Source of the DNA: Iris pallida
Lineage: Eukaryota > Streptophyta > Magnoliopsida > Asparagales > Iridaceae
DNA length: 64,000 nt
Reading direction: 5' to 3'
NCBI GenBank assembly: GCA_029216955.1
Contig: JANAVB010009598.1
Coordinates: 23,494,322-23,558,321 of the forward strand
Below are positions 12,314 to 23,644 of this stretch, in pieces (position 1 is the first letter of the stretch; each line of letters opens with the position of its first letter). The position numbers and the translations under genes are program-made. The notes under the pieces were generated by a model that was given only the letters and a program-made list of their open reading frames with translations, had not been told where the DNA came from and searched no databases.

Positions 12314-14877
12314 TCATACACCACTCAGAAAAAGTTTCGTCCTCGAAACTTACTGAGTACACTTATCGGCTTATAATTTGATCCAACATCCTACGTTTCT
12401 CGCACACGCTACACCTACGCGTTCCCTCAATCCGAGCCACGCTCGTTCTATCGCTAACTTAGTCGAAAGGCACACCAACCGATCAACCAACATTCGAACT
12501 CGTCTCAATTCAATGATCGCGTTACCATCAGCATTTTTTCGAAACTTACGATTTCAAAATCCTCGACACTTTTCCGTTCCTCAAGTCTCACTTGATTCAA
12601 CGTATCACTTAGTTGGATCGTACACATATTCTAGGTGTCCCCAAAATACATTCATTTCAGCCAAGTCTCGTGATAGAGAATCCGCCATCACCACTCGAGT
12701 CGGATCGTGCACATATTCGGGTGTCCCTGATATACGTGCATGTCAGCCGAGACTCGCGAGTGGTGCCTCCACATTTTCTATCGCTTCGCATTCAGACGTC
12801 TGCCTAACCGCTAGGCTATATCTTTTCGTCAGTTTTGGAATCATAGTTCCCAAACAACAATATCAATACTGACCCCGTCCTAAGGTCAAACTAAATTGAT
12901 AGTACGGGATTTTCTATCCAAGCTCGCATCACTCTGATTTCTAAACTTCGAGCATAGATTGCCTACACACATCCCAACATTTATCGTACGGGGTCTGAGT
13001 CATTCAGCAAAGCCATCCTACGATAACTCACATTTCAATCAAGTCCTTGACATATCAATATCACTCGTTCATCAAGCTATTTCGTATAGTCTATTTCTTC
13101 GAACACGTTCAACATAATACTCCTATCAATCCTTCTAAGTCAAGCACGCTACGACACAATTCATCGCTAAACTATAATTCACATTCCATACTCCCTAAGT
13201 CATTTATTCCAATTCATGAAATCGATCACAAGGTCGTCTGATTTAACAATATGTTGTGCCCCGATCTTATACGAGTCAGATTATCCACGGTGGGCACGAA
13301 TCACTATGCACGCTCCCGCGAGATAATCATTCTCATCGGAACGTAACTCTTGTTTTGTGTCTAGACTAATTCATTCTCGATGCGCGGATTGGACCTACTC
13401 AATCCTCAAGTTTCATTCATTTGTCAATCATAAGTCCTACAAATCCTCGAGTTCACCTTCGCATCAAGCCAACAAGTCGAGACAATCAAAGTTGTCGCGT
13501 CCTGATCTTCCCAGTTCGATCATTCCCGCGACATGAATCACCATGTCAGCACTCACGCAGAATGATTGCCCCAAGTTCGACGCAACGCATGTGCGAGGCT
13601 AGAGTTGCGCTCGTGCAAGACAAGATCGTCGACGTTGTGGTTATCTGCGTAACCATCAAGACACTTTTATTTTTATCCAACATTCATCTTAATCAAAATC
13701 CTAATTATAGCATCCAACCGAACAATAACACTTGCACGATCGACATTCGCTGAGTTAGAGTACCCCCGAGTTATCGCATATCGATATTTGATATGCCTCA
13801 ATACCATCGATGATATGCGTAACCTGACGATCTTCCTTTGCAACCCAATTTCGAGTCGTGCGAATGATGCTATCGTCTGACTGGATAATCTCCTCAACAT
13901 TCAAATTCACCTATCGTTCATCCGTCCATCTTAAGTCATCGACCGACGTATTTCCTCAATTCGTATCATTCCCTGCTAACTCAAATTATCGAGCAACATT
14001 CAATCCAATCCTTAGAGTCATTACGTAACTTCAAAATTCAACTTTTTATGCACGCTATTGTCTCATCGTGCTAACTTTTTCTATACGATCCGTAACAATT
14101 TCCTCGATCAAGTCATCCATTTGTACACCCTAAATTTTTTACGATTCAATTTCATCTACTCGATCATTTTTGCATTTTATACTTGCGCAATCCTCAATCC
14201 CGTGCACGTCCCGTGCACGTCAATTTCTTTGTTGTTTGAATCACACATCCAAATCTTCAAGTCTAACTTGTTCAATGACACTCAATCTAAGGCTTTGTAT
14301 AACGCGACACTTGTTGATAGACTCATTGACACCCCGTATCCTCAATCGATCGATCGACATCCCTGAGGCTATCGCATACACCACTCAGGGATGAAGTCAT
14401 TCAACAAATCCTTAACACTATCGTTCGAATCAAATCGACTTCTTCAGATCTTCTGTTGGAACTATTCCTCAATATCCAAGCACGCTCATCTATATCGCAC
14501 CGACATTATCGTCGTTCGATAGCACCCCTATCGATAGTTATCTTACTTTACTCAATCGAGTTCAACTCATTCCTGCTCGACACAATTCAATTTCCGCACT
14601 CGACTTTTCTAAGGTCGACGCAACTTTGGTGTATATGCCCAGTCCGACTTAGCCAACTGTGCTTACGCAAACCATCTTTTTATTTTGTCAAAAACTGTTC
14701 TTCTACATTTTGCAAATTATTTAGACTTATTGTATGGACATCCTGTGGGACATTTGAGAGAAAGCGCACCAATGATTTCAACTTTACGGAAGCAACAATT
14801 CAGAGTTGGCGAAAACAACAGAGTTAAAGAATTCAATCGATAGTCCAAGGACGTAAAGCCGTGCTCTAATACCATTA
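12314..14877 (-). other. Family B interior, non-coding
   Basis: A 2564 bp C/T-rich (plus strand) stretch. It has the polypurine-like end at 12331-12345 and the primer site at 14859-14874, both read on the minus strand. Translated frames show no Gag knuckle, DSG protease, FxDD RT or DDE integrase motif. CG dinucleotides and the word TCGA are conspicuously frequent compared with the neighbouring elements. Confidence 0.7.
14859..14874 (-). promoter_or_regulatory. Primer binding site of family B
   Basis: On the minus strand TGGTATTAGAGCACGG starts three bases after the LTR end GTGACA. It differs by one base from TGGTATCAGAGC, the usual plant site complementary to the 3' end of initiator-Met tRNA. 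Confidence 0.8.
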
Positions 14878-17263
14878 TGTCACGTTCTTCTCCCGTAGAA
14901 GCGATCGTCCTCGCTAAGGCGTGATCCCGTATGAGCCTAGATTGCGCTCGTGCAAGGCGGGTTCCATAACGGCTGATTTCCGTGGCTGCGACGAGGTCGT
15001 CGCACAGAAGTCCCATGCAGAGACATTGAACACGCAGCAAAAATTTAGAACAAAACACATATTATTCAAAAGAAGCTCTTTATTGATGTTGAAACAAAGG
15101 TTACAAAGGGCGCAAGGCCAAGATTACAAGTCACTCAAGCTCACTCTTCTCACATTACAAGTCACTCAGCTCTCTCTCATCTCTCAGTTATAAGTCTTGA
15201 GCCAGCGGATGCTTCGGAAGGCGACGTCCATACATTATATCCCGTATAAGTCTTGAATCCATGCGGCCGCATGCTTCAAATCGCCAAGGAACTCCGTGCC
15301 TCGACGCATCCAAGCGAGCTCCGCGCCACGAGCTTCTACCTGTGTCTGCACATGAAAACTATGTGGGTGTCAGTACTCAACTGTACTGGTGGGATGAGCT
15401 CCTCGCCCACCCATATAAAACCAACACGTTCGATTTACTTTGTGCAACATGGTCCTTTCTTATTAATTATCTTTGTACACTTTCCTTAGGATCGATTTTA
15501 GGACAGATGCCTTGGCCTATTTTGTGTCTCAAGACCATTTCGTGCTTGCAACGCAATGTTAACATATATCTTGCCTTTAGACTCTTCTCGTACCGACAAC
15601 GTTAACCTATCAAGTCGTGTTTGCCTTACGGCTAAAAATCAGAGACGTAACTGCGCAATGAGGCTCCATTTTCGTATGACCGTGCTACAAACCCTTGCTG
15701 AGGACGTGCCACACAACTCAGTAAGATTTAACCATATCGCCGCCTTGCGGCCCTTGCTACTTAAACCCAAGACGACTCAATCCAACTTGTGCAACTCTAT
15801 GCCGACATCTTAGGACTCGACGCCATAACTCTTGTCGAAGCACGACGCCTATGTTGATGCCAAATCTTAGGCCCAAACATTTCTTGTGTTCAAACTTGTA
15901 CACACACCTTTAACTTGACTCCTTGATATAGTGCACTCAAGACTCGACTCAATCCAAAGGCACACTCGCGGATTGCCGCCCGTGCCGACTCATCTATATG
16001 AACTTGGTCACTAGCATGACAAGCTATCTTGGACCTTCATTGGATATGAGGATACGTTCGTCAATAACGAGACACGATCTCGCCGAATTTCCTCTAATAT
16101 CCACTCAACGACGCACCCCTTGGGTCAGGTCGTACACCATCCAAGGGTCCCATAGGCACGTATTCCTCCTAGGCCAGACCAGTCCCCCGTGGCCCCGGGT
16201 ACCGTCTGAGGAACAAAATCAATTCCTTGTGCACCGGTACACAAGTTGTCCAATAACCATGCAGACTCGACCCACTTCCTCATTTCAGGACCATTTGATT
16301 TTCTTTACTTTTATTGTTTTACTATCTCTTGAGTTCAACATTCAAGACTTCTATCATTTGAGACCCCTCGACGACCCACGGTCGCGAGCATTCTTTCCAT
16401 GTTACCATATCATTTCATTCAACTCATGAATGCCTATTCGATGATCCTTCCTCCAAAACTCATTAAATCAACCGTAGTTCATGCCTTAACGCTAAGTCCG
16501 TGCATCGTGCCTCAAACCGACTTACGTTCTATGCGACGCTATCGCCCAAGTCATACTTTATATGATGGGCCTTAAGACCGTAAGACTATGTGGTTATACC
16601 CAACCGTAGAACTCGTAGGACCGTGCTTGCTACCACTTCGATAGCCTTTTTACATAACTGGCCTAACTTAATGCACAACGAATCGACGAGCAAAGGCTGT
16701 GTCAAGTCTCGTATTGCAGAAATATGTCACGCATGCGTTTAACTTTGAACGACCATATCATTTGGGTACCTAGACTTACGCCAATAGCTGTGCGACGCAA
16801 CTTAACTCATGGGGCGATCAGGGCTATGCTAAGCCTTTGGACGATGGGACCGTGCATGCTTTATGAAGCATTCATACGGGCGACGCCTATGACCAAAGCT
16901 ACAATCATAACTTTGCCTACTCAACCAACCATCCTTCTTCCAAGCTACGGGACGAAGGACCGAGTGTCATTTTCAAAACACGTCGTGCACCAACTCTAAG
17001 GCGATCGTTGGACCTTTCCATATTCTAACTCAATTCGACCTGTCGGGATTATTCCCTTTAGCTATGTGGATTCGTCTCTTTTATTATTAAGCCTACTTGT
17101 GCAAGTTGAAAACACGCGATTTATTATGTGAAGGCTGAGATGAGGCAAGTTCACCGAAACTACCCCACATTAGCGATGTCTTCGAGTCGCCATTGTAAGG
17201 CTAAGTCCGAATGCCGTTGGCGTTTCGATTCCTCCGATTGACTTTGTAGGACGGGGCTCTACA
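14878..17263 (-). repeat. Family B 5' LTR (right copy), 2386 bp
   Basis: Complete LTR with TG...CA ends: minus-strand start TGTAGAGCCCCGTCC and end AGAACGTGACA. It provides the 41 outer bases missing from the left copy. No ORF in it looks real. Confidence 0.88.
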
Positions 17264-17612
17264 GTACCAGTATCGATTAAACACTAATACACCGATTTCA
17301 CAAGAAAAAAAACAATATGTACTAAAGTTGGTCAGACCTTAATACATCTGTATGAATAAGCTTATGCAAAAATAAAGCTTGTTAAACTAGGCTATATCTG
17401 TAGTTTCCCGTTTTGATAGACGACGAACTATGTAATTTGCTTGTGACGAGTCAGACTCGATCAGGTACTTAGATGGCTAGTCTTACTCGGTCGCTGAGCT
17501 TGGTAAACGATAACATTTTGTGGCATCCAATAAATCAATTTGGACAAATGTTACGAGAATCGATCCAACTAATGGAATAACTTCTGTTGGAATAAGTCCT
17601 AGATACAGCTGT
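17264..17612. other. Unassigned 349 bp between elements
   Basis: AT-rich sequence without a credible ORF or match to any other part of the window. It is the right flank of family B and the left flank of the F relic, so it may be older host or transposon DNA. I see nothing functional in it. Confidence 0.5.
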
Positions 17613-17665
17613 CATGCCCCAGAACCAGAATACTAGATAGCTGGGGACAAACACAGCTAGCTACA
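17613..17665 (-). mobile_element. Family F LTR relic, distal end (minus strand)
   Basis: On the minus strand this ends in CTAGTATTCTGGTTCTGGGGCA then TGACA, which closely resembles the last bases of the family D LTR (TATTCTGGTTCTGGGGCGTGACA). The family A element interrupts it at CTACA. No leader motif follows the LTR end, which suggests a solo or truncated LTR. Confidence 0.65.
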
Positions 17666-20439
17666 TGTAGCACCCAGTTTCCTAAATGAGGGTAATTTTG
17701 AAATTTCGTATTTATAATTATTTTAATAATGATATTTAATTCATGATATAATTTTTGGTGATTTTAAATCATTTTAAAATTATTTAAATCAATGACTTGT
17801 GGTTTTGACATTTTGCTAGTGAAACCCTAGAGACTGTTTGACCTAGAGCCTAACCATGTGATTATGATATTTTAATATCATTTTTGGCCTAAGAATATTT
17901 TTGCATTTGACCTCTTTGAATTATTTGATATTATTTTATTATTTATGATATTGTTTTGGGGTTATTTGAGTCGGATTCGAATTTCAACTCAATCCGACTT
18001 GAAACGGGGACCCGGGGGTAGTTTGACAATAGTGGGACCCACACACTAGTTAGGCATGGCCCACATGATATTAATTTTAGTCCACACGATAGAAATATTT
18101 TAGTTAGAGGTTAGACTAATTATTATGGATAAGGTTAGTGTGATTAGAGACTTTAGAATGACTAATTTAGTCCCAACCAATTAGCCCTTTCCTAATACTC
18201 ATAGAATAGGTTAGTGGGGGCATTTTGGACCTTACCATAATAGGACAAATAGCCCCATATGGCCAGCCACTTTGGGAGAGGATAGGCTCAAGTTCATTTC
18301 ATTATTCTCATCCACACTCTCTCTCTTGTTCTTTCCCAAATTTCTAGAGAGCAATCTCTAGCAATTTCTCCACCAAATCATTCCATTTCACCACCAAATC
18401 TTCTTCTTTCCTTCTCCATTCTAGCCAAGGAGGAAGCTACCCAAGTTTGGGAGGATTCGGAGCTCGTTCGTGTCCTTTTGGAATCTCTACGTGTCGGTGT
18501 CGTTCCGGGAAGGCTTTTCTTCGATTCGATCTACCGGGAGGTATAAATTCCTTCTCCTTTTCATTTCCTCATGCATATAGGTCTATTTTGAACCCATAGG
18601 AATGACCCCATAGTTGTATCTCCATTTGTGTCCATTTCGTGTCCATTTGGAGGTCATAGGAGTGTCCTTTGTGTTGTGGTTGTGTCCATGTGGGAAAATC
18701 CCAAATTTGGACACACTATGTGTTGTTGTTATGTATGAATGAATTATTACATGTTTAATCTCATATTTTTGTATTTGAGATGTGTTCTATAGTGTCTCAT
18801 ATATATATATTAGTGTAGAGAGTGAGTTCTTGATATATTATGTTATATACTTGTGTTCTTTTGTCTCAAACTACCTAAATCCGTCATGATTTTTATCCAC
18901 GTTTTTAATTTCAGCCCTAACTTAGAAATGTCATAACTTCTAGCTCAAAGCTCGGTTTAATCTTCCTTTTTTTTAAAAGAAGCGTATTGAAGTTAGCTTT
19001 CCAAAAACATGTATTAATAGGCCTAATTCTTTCTGTAACTTTCTGGAGAATTATTTGAGTGTCAGCTGTACGAAAGACAAACACGTTCTCGGTGTTTTCG
19101 CGATTCCGGGAGTTTTCGGAAACGAAAAAGCGATCCGTTTAAAGTTTCGGAAAGCTAACACATAGATCTATAACATACTTTAATCCTAAATTTTAATCAT
19201 GCTGAGATGGTACAGTATTGATTATTAGTAGGAGTTACTATTCGGCATATGCATTTTGTGCACCCTTGTGGGTAATATAATGTTCTATTTGATTTTAACC
19301 CATATTAATGTATATACATTATGTAATTAAATAGAGAATACAAGCATGAGTAAATGGTTAAATAAATGATGTATGAGGTGTAAGTATCATATCTAATGTA
19401 AGCATGTATAAGTATGGCTTGTAATGAATATGTAGGTTCCATAGTATGTAATGTATGGTACATATTGTGGTGCAAAAGAATAATGAATGATGAATGAATG
19501 CAAGCATGAATGTAATGTAATAATAGATGTAATGTATGCAATATACAAGTTAATGAGATGTAATGTTCTATGTTAACACAAATCCTATATTACCTCATGT
19601 ACCCCCTTACACTATGTTGACACTATCACACTTGACACATTGTTCACTTACACTTTGACACTCTTTGATATGTATACACTATGTATGTCCATTTAACCCT
19701 AACTTGCCCCTTTGCCATGTTCATATACACGCACATAGCCTCTTAAATAAGTATTTATGAATATAGTTAACTTAGCTATGTATGTATATTATATATATGT
19801 TAGCATATTGTGTTGTAATATATAAGTTTATATAACCATTTGAAATGCCATGATTATAGACCTAATGTTGAATACCAATATATGCATGTATATATATGTG
19901 TAGACATATATAGCTTAAAGTAATAGATTACCTAGTGTATATCCAATGTGAATTCTTGCCTATTTGAGTATTGAATAATTGCATGCTATATAGAGTTGGG
20001 TGTATGTTGGCTTGTATAGCCTTGTATTGATGTGTGCTTGCTAGGATAGTCTTGGTTAGGCCTAGTAAGACTTACTGGGTTAGGACATGACCTAGTTTGA
20101 CCTAGTTTGACTAGTGCAGTTGACCAGAGTTGACCAAGGGTTGACTTTGGCCTAGTTTGACCTAGATTCATGTATAATGCATTATAGTGTTTTATATCAC
20201 CTTTCTGGACATGTTGTGACTTGTGCTGTTCTAATTAGGAGCCAGACATCTCTCATCGGACAGTATCTTTACCTTGGACATTCAGATATCAGGCGAGTAC
20301 ATTCTCTGATCGTTTCATACTTGTCACGAATTATATTCTCGTTCTATATTACTTTTACTTGGTGCTGTCACGTTATCATCACGAATTGGTACTATACGGA
20401 TCTCTTCTTGGGATGTTACCCCCTTAGCGGGCGCATCAG

Positions 20440-20580
20440 ATACTTTACGACATGTGTTTCATGTACATCATGTATTTCTTGCTTCTGCGTTATTCATGTA
20501 CACTCATGTTCTCTCATGTTCTTTCATGTACGTTCATGTACTCTCATGTTCTTTCATGTACGCTCATATTTCCTTATGTG
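20440..20580 (+). repeat. Short tandem array in the family A 5' LTR
   Basis: Repeated variants of TTCATGTACGCTCATG and CTCATGTTCTT, roughly 15-16 bp each. Translation gives a spurious repeated peptide (MFFHVRSCTLMFFHVRS). The 3' LTR has the same array at about 26445-26560. Confidence 0.8.
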
Positions 20581-21261
20581 TTTCTTGTATAACCAAAACA
20601 TCATATCCGTAACGTAACTTGAATAGATCCTTGTGTATTGATTGTGGGTAGGGGTGAGTATAAATGGTCATGTGATTTACCCATCATGTACACTCTGTTA
20701 CTTTTCATGTTCATCATGTAAAACCTAAGCCAATTACATGCCATCTCGTACTCTAAATCACTAGTCACTTACAGTTCTTACTTATCATGTATATATATTT
20801 CCAGTTATCAAATGTCTCTCATGTTTTCATGTACATCTTCTTTCAGCGTTTCATGTATCTTATTCTATTGTCTGCTTTATATTTTCTGACATGATATGAA
20901 CTGTATGAGATGTATTGTGCTCGCTCCTGTCCTAACAGGACCTGTTGATAAATTTTACAGATGGCCTGGGATTGCCTGCTAGCCTAGAGGAGACACAGTA
21001 GAGGTTGTTTAGATAGTTATTTTATTTTGTCGGGAGTTGTATTTACTTGTGGATTACTGTATTTGAGTTTTGAGATGTACTTCTGGGTTTATGTATCTTA
21101 GACACTTAGACTTCTATCTCCTGTATCTCTTTTGGATTTCATGTTTTATCTATCTTCTATTATGCTCTACCTTAGATGTGATTGAGTTTACATTCTGCTA
21201 TGTCACCCCCATTCGGGGAGTATAAACTGCTTAGCCTTATACTGTTAGATGCATGAGACCT

Positions 21262-21300
21262 AGGACAGCGTTCTACCGCCGACACTGCGGCGTAGGTTGG
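21262..21300 (+). other. GC-rich inverted repeat near the LTR end (family A)
   Basis: GACAGCGTTCTACCGCCGAC followed by ACTGCGGCGTAGG can fold through CGCCG/CGGCG. The same segment with one or two changes lies near the C LTR end (about 32155-32190), in the A 3' LTR (about 27230-27265) and in the minus-strand A copy (about 6340-6385). Confidence 0.65.
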
Positions 21301-21347
21301 GCGTTGTTACGTTCTCATGTCCTAACTCTAGGGTGCGGGTCATGACA

Positions 21348-21373
21348 CATTTTTAGTGGTGGCCCATGCAGGT
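21348..21373 (+). promoter_or_regulatory. Leader/primer-site-like motif, family A
   Basis: Two bases after the LTR end comes TTTTTAGTGGTGGCCCATG then CAGGTC. The same motif occupies the same position in families C (32238), D (about 44264) and E (about 36862). A primer site here would begin at TGGTGG or TGGCCC. It does not match initiator-Met tRNA, and I cannot assign the tRNA. Confidence 0.6.
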
Positions 21374-23644
21374 CGAGTTTATGTAGTGGTATTCGAACTT
21401 GAGTACCACTACAGCCTGCAGTAGGAATATGATATATCTTGAAGGTACTCAGTCACAGTTAGGAACCCTTGAGAGATTCCCGAAACGACCCTTGAGAATC
21501 TTATTTTAACTTCGATTTGAGAACTCTTTTTTTCCTTGATTTGATTTATTTTTACTTACTGTTGTTAAATTTGATTTTGATGGATTATGGTTGAATTTGA
21601 GTTGTATTCATTGATTTTGATGAATGATTATCGAATTTTGAATCTTGATGATAGCTGTTGCATCCGAGTTGTATTTTGATGGATTTTTGTTCATTTTGAA
21701 TTTTGAAGTCCGTTGATAAATTTGATTTGATTTATGGGTATTTATTGTTGATTTAATTTAATTTTTTTGACAAGATGAAATATATGGGCTAGGTCATCTA
21801 TGTTTTGGAATCTAGTCTTCTATAGTCACATTAGCCAGCATGGTGAGGACATATAGTCTGACTCTGGATATATTTCTCGGATGTGAAAATTTAAGATTTT
21901 CGCAGCCAAGCTAGCGGCACCGCGAAAATGTTAAATACCATGATTCTAGAGGTATGTGCATAAGTCAAGGACTCTGTGATTATCGTAGCCTTGCTTACTA
22001 GTATGACGGGAATTTAGAGTACCATGATTTTGGATAGACGCATATGATTATCAGATTGTATCTTAAATATTTTTAAGCATGTTTTCTCTACTTTGATGCA
22101 GTCCTTCAAAAAGAATTATTATTTGTTTTGCTTTGTTTTGCTTCTAATTGTTTAACTTAGGAGTAACTTGTGTAACTTCTTGCTATGAGTTTCTTCTTAA
22201 TACAATGAATCGATGATTTTGCTAGACTTTATCTTGGATTTGATATTTAGCTCTGGTTTCAAAATGGTTCCTTCTTTAGGCAAATAAGCAAACAGCTTTT
22301 ATCGTTATTTCCTTCTTGCTATTATTCTAGTATTATCGTTATTTCCTTCTTGCTATTATTCTAGTATTGAATAATAATAATAAAATTGCCTTGATTTCGT
22401 CAATCACCTATTTTGCGATCTTGGTAGGAATCTAAATGTTGGTCTTAACGTAGAATTAATTTTTTTTTGGGACATGAGAATATATGAGTATATTTACATA
22501 GTGGACACTTGCCTGATACTATGCATGCTACACTTGATTTTCTACCTATCTAGATACATATTAATATGTTGTTAATGTTAAAATTTTTAAAACCCCAATA
22601 TTTCTGGTTTTCTGCTTTTCCAGTTTAAATTCGTAATTTAAATATAAATTTCATGTTATTAGTTTTGTCTACATAACTGCACATGTATGATATCTGCAGA
22701 GTTTCAATTTTTTTAGAGAAATTGGTTAAGTTATGTTAAATTTGTAAAATCTGAGACTGCATTATGTTAATATTACACTGGTTTAAATGTTAGCTTATTT
22801 TCAGATTTTGTATGTAAATGCTGAACTAAAACTGGGTTTAACCTTTCAATACTAAGCTATAACCCTGTACAAGGACACACACACACCCTAACTTAGTATA
22901 CGCTGTCATGTAACCTAACCTTTCCTCTCTATGTTATGATCACATACTTGTATAGATATATATAGAGCTTAGGCATACATGTTATAATATATGTATATAC
23001 ATAACTAAATCTCTACCTCTTATAGATGTTTATGGATAGCCATGCATGTTATGATTAAATAGGTTGTGTATTGTAGGTTGTTAACCCATATGCCATGAGT
23101 AGTGTAACAGGATAGCTCATATACAATTTCATGTATATTTCACATACACCCATACACACACAAACCACATAACATTACATAATGCTAGTTTTTCCTCTCT
23201 AACGCTCTCTCTGTATATATATATATATATATATATTGTGATTTGGATTTCAATGCAAGTGATTTTCAATTCCTTAATTTTTGAATTTGATTTTCTGTAC
23301 CCTTTTTTAGATAATTGGTAGTTGCCTTTATTTTGTTTTGATAAGTACCAGTTTTATATAGGATGGTAGACCGCCTTACAGTTTTGATGGTTTGTTGTTT
23401 CTGTAACTTCTCTAGTTTAGCACCCTAGATTGCTTGTATGTTTTGATACCCTATGACCGTTTCGGTTAGCATGACTAGTATACCTAGATGAGACTTTCAC
23501 TACCACCGTATGCCATGACCCTGTATGTCATCCTTTTGATCACATGATTTGTTTTAATCTGGGACTTTGATTGTGGGGGTTTGACCGAGAGGGAGTATGG
23601 ACATTTTAATTTCGAGGACGAAATTTTTCTAAGGTGGGTAGAGT
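21374..23644 (+). other. Family A interior, non-coding
   Basis: T-rich sequence with repeated TTGATTTTGATGGAT-like words (about 21560-21700), a duplicated TATTATTCTAGTATT segment (about 22318-22368), a run of TA dinucleotides near 23213-23235 and the polypurine end at about 23612-23644. No Gag or Pol motif is seen in any frame. Confidence 0.75.
23611..23644 (+). promoter_or_regulatory. Polypurine-tract end of family A
   Basis: TTTCGAGGACGAAATTTTTC followed by TAAGGTGGGTAGAGT directly abuts the 3' LTR start TGTAGCACC. The GAGGACGAAAT block is typical of plant Tekay/Del-like chromoviruses and recurs in families B, D and E, so it links this non-coding element to that group. Confidence 0.8.

Larger units (their letters stand above)
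9968..17263 (-). mobile_element. Family B LTR retrotransposon, non-coding, minus strand
   Basis: Two direct repeats (9968-12313 and 14878-17263) flank a 2.56 kb interior. On the minus strand the LTR starts TGTAGAGCCCCG (17263) and ends GTGACA (14878). It is followed three bases later by TGGTATTAGAGCACGG, close to the initiator-Met tRNA primer site. A polypurine end (TTTCGAGGACGAAAC on the minus strand, about 12331-12345) precedes the other LTR. No gag or pol similarity is visible in any frame, so this is a large non-autonomous derivative. The left LTR lacks about 41 bp at its outer end because family A is inserted there. The right flank begins GTACC, and its duplicate would lie outside the window. 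Confidence 0.85.
17666..21347 (+). repeat. Family A 5' LTR, 3682 bp
   Basis: It starts TGTAGCACCCAGTTTCC and ends GGGTGCGGGTCATGACA. Recognisable parts in order: a CT-rich leader-like zone (about 18290-18420), a small ORF ending at donor-like GAG|GTATAA (18540/18541), an AT-rich middle, the AGGCGAGT box (20291), an array of CATGTA/CTCATG words (about 20440-20580), an acceptor-like TTTTACAG (ends 20960), and the GC-rich inverted repeat CCGCCG...CGGCG (about 21277-21292). Confidence 0.92.

Noticed and set aside
12378..12872. 164-codon ORF inside the family B interior
   Set aside because: Plus-strand frame in a minus-strand element, no recognisable domain, composition explained by the C/T-rich sequence.
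20177..20617. 146-codon ORF with the repeated peptide MFFHVRS
   Set aside because: The repetition follows from the short DNA array in the family A LTR. The frame is shorter in the second LTR (26377-26586).
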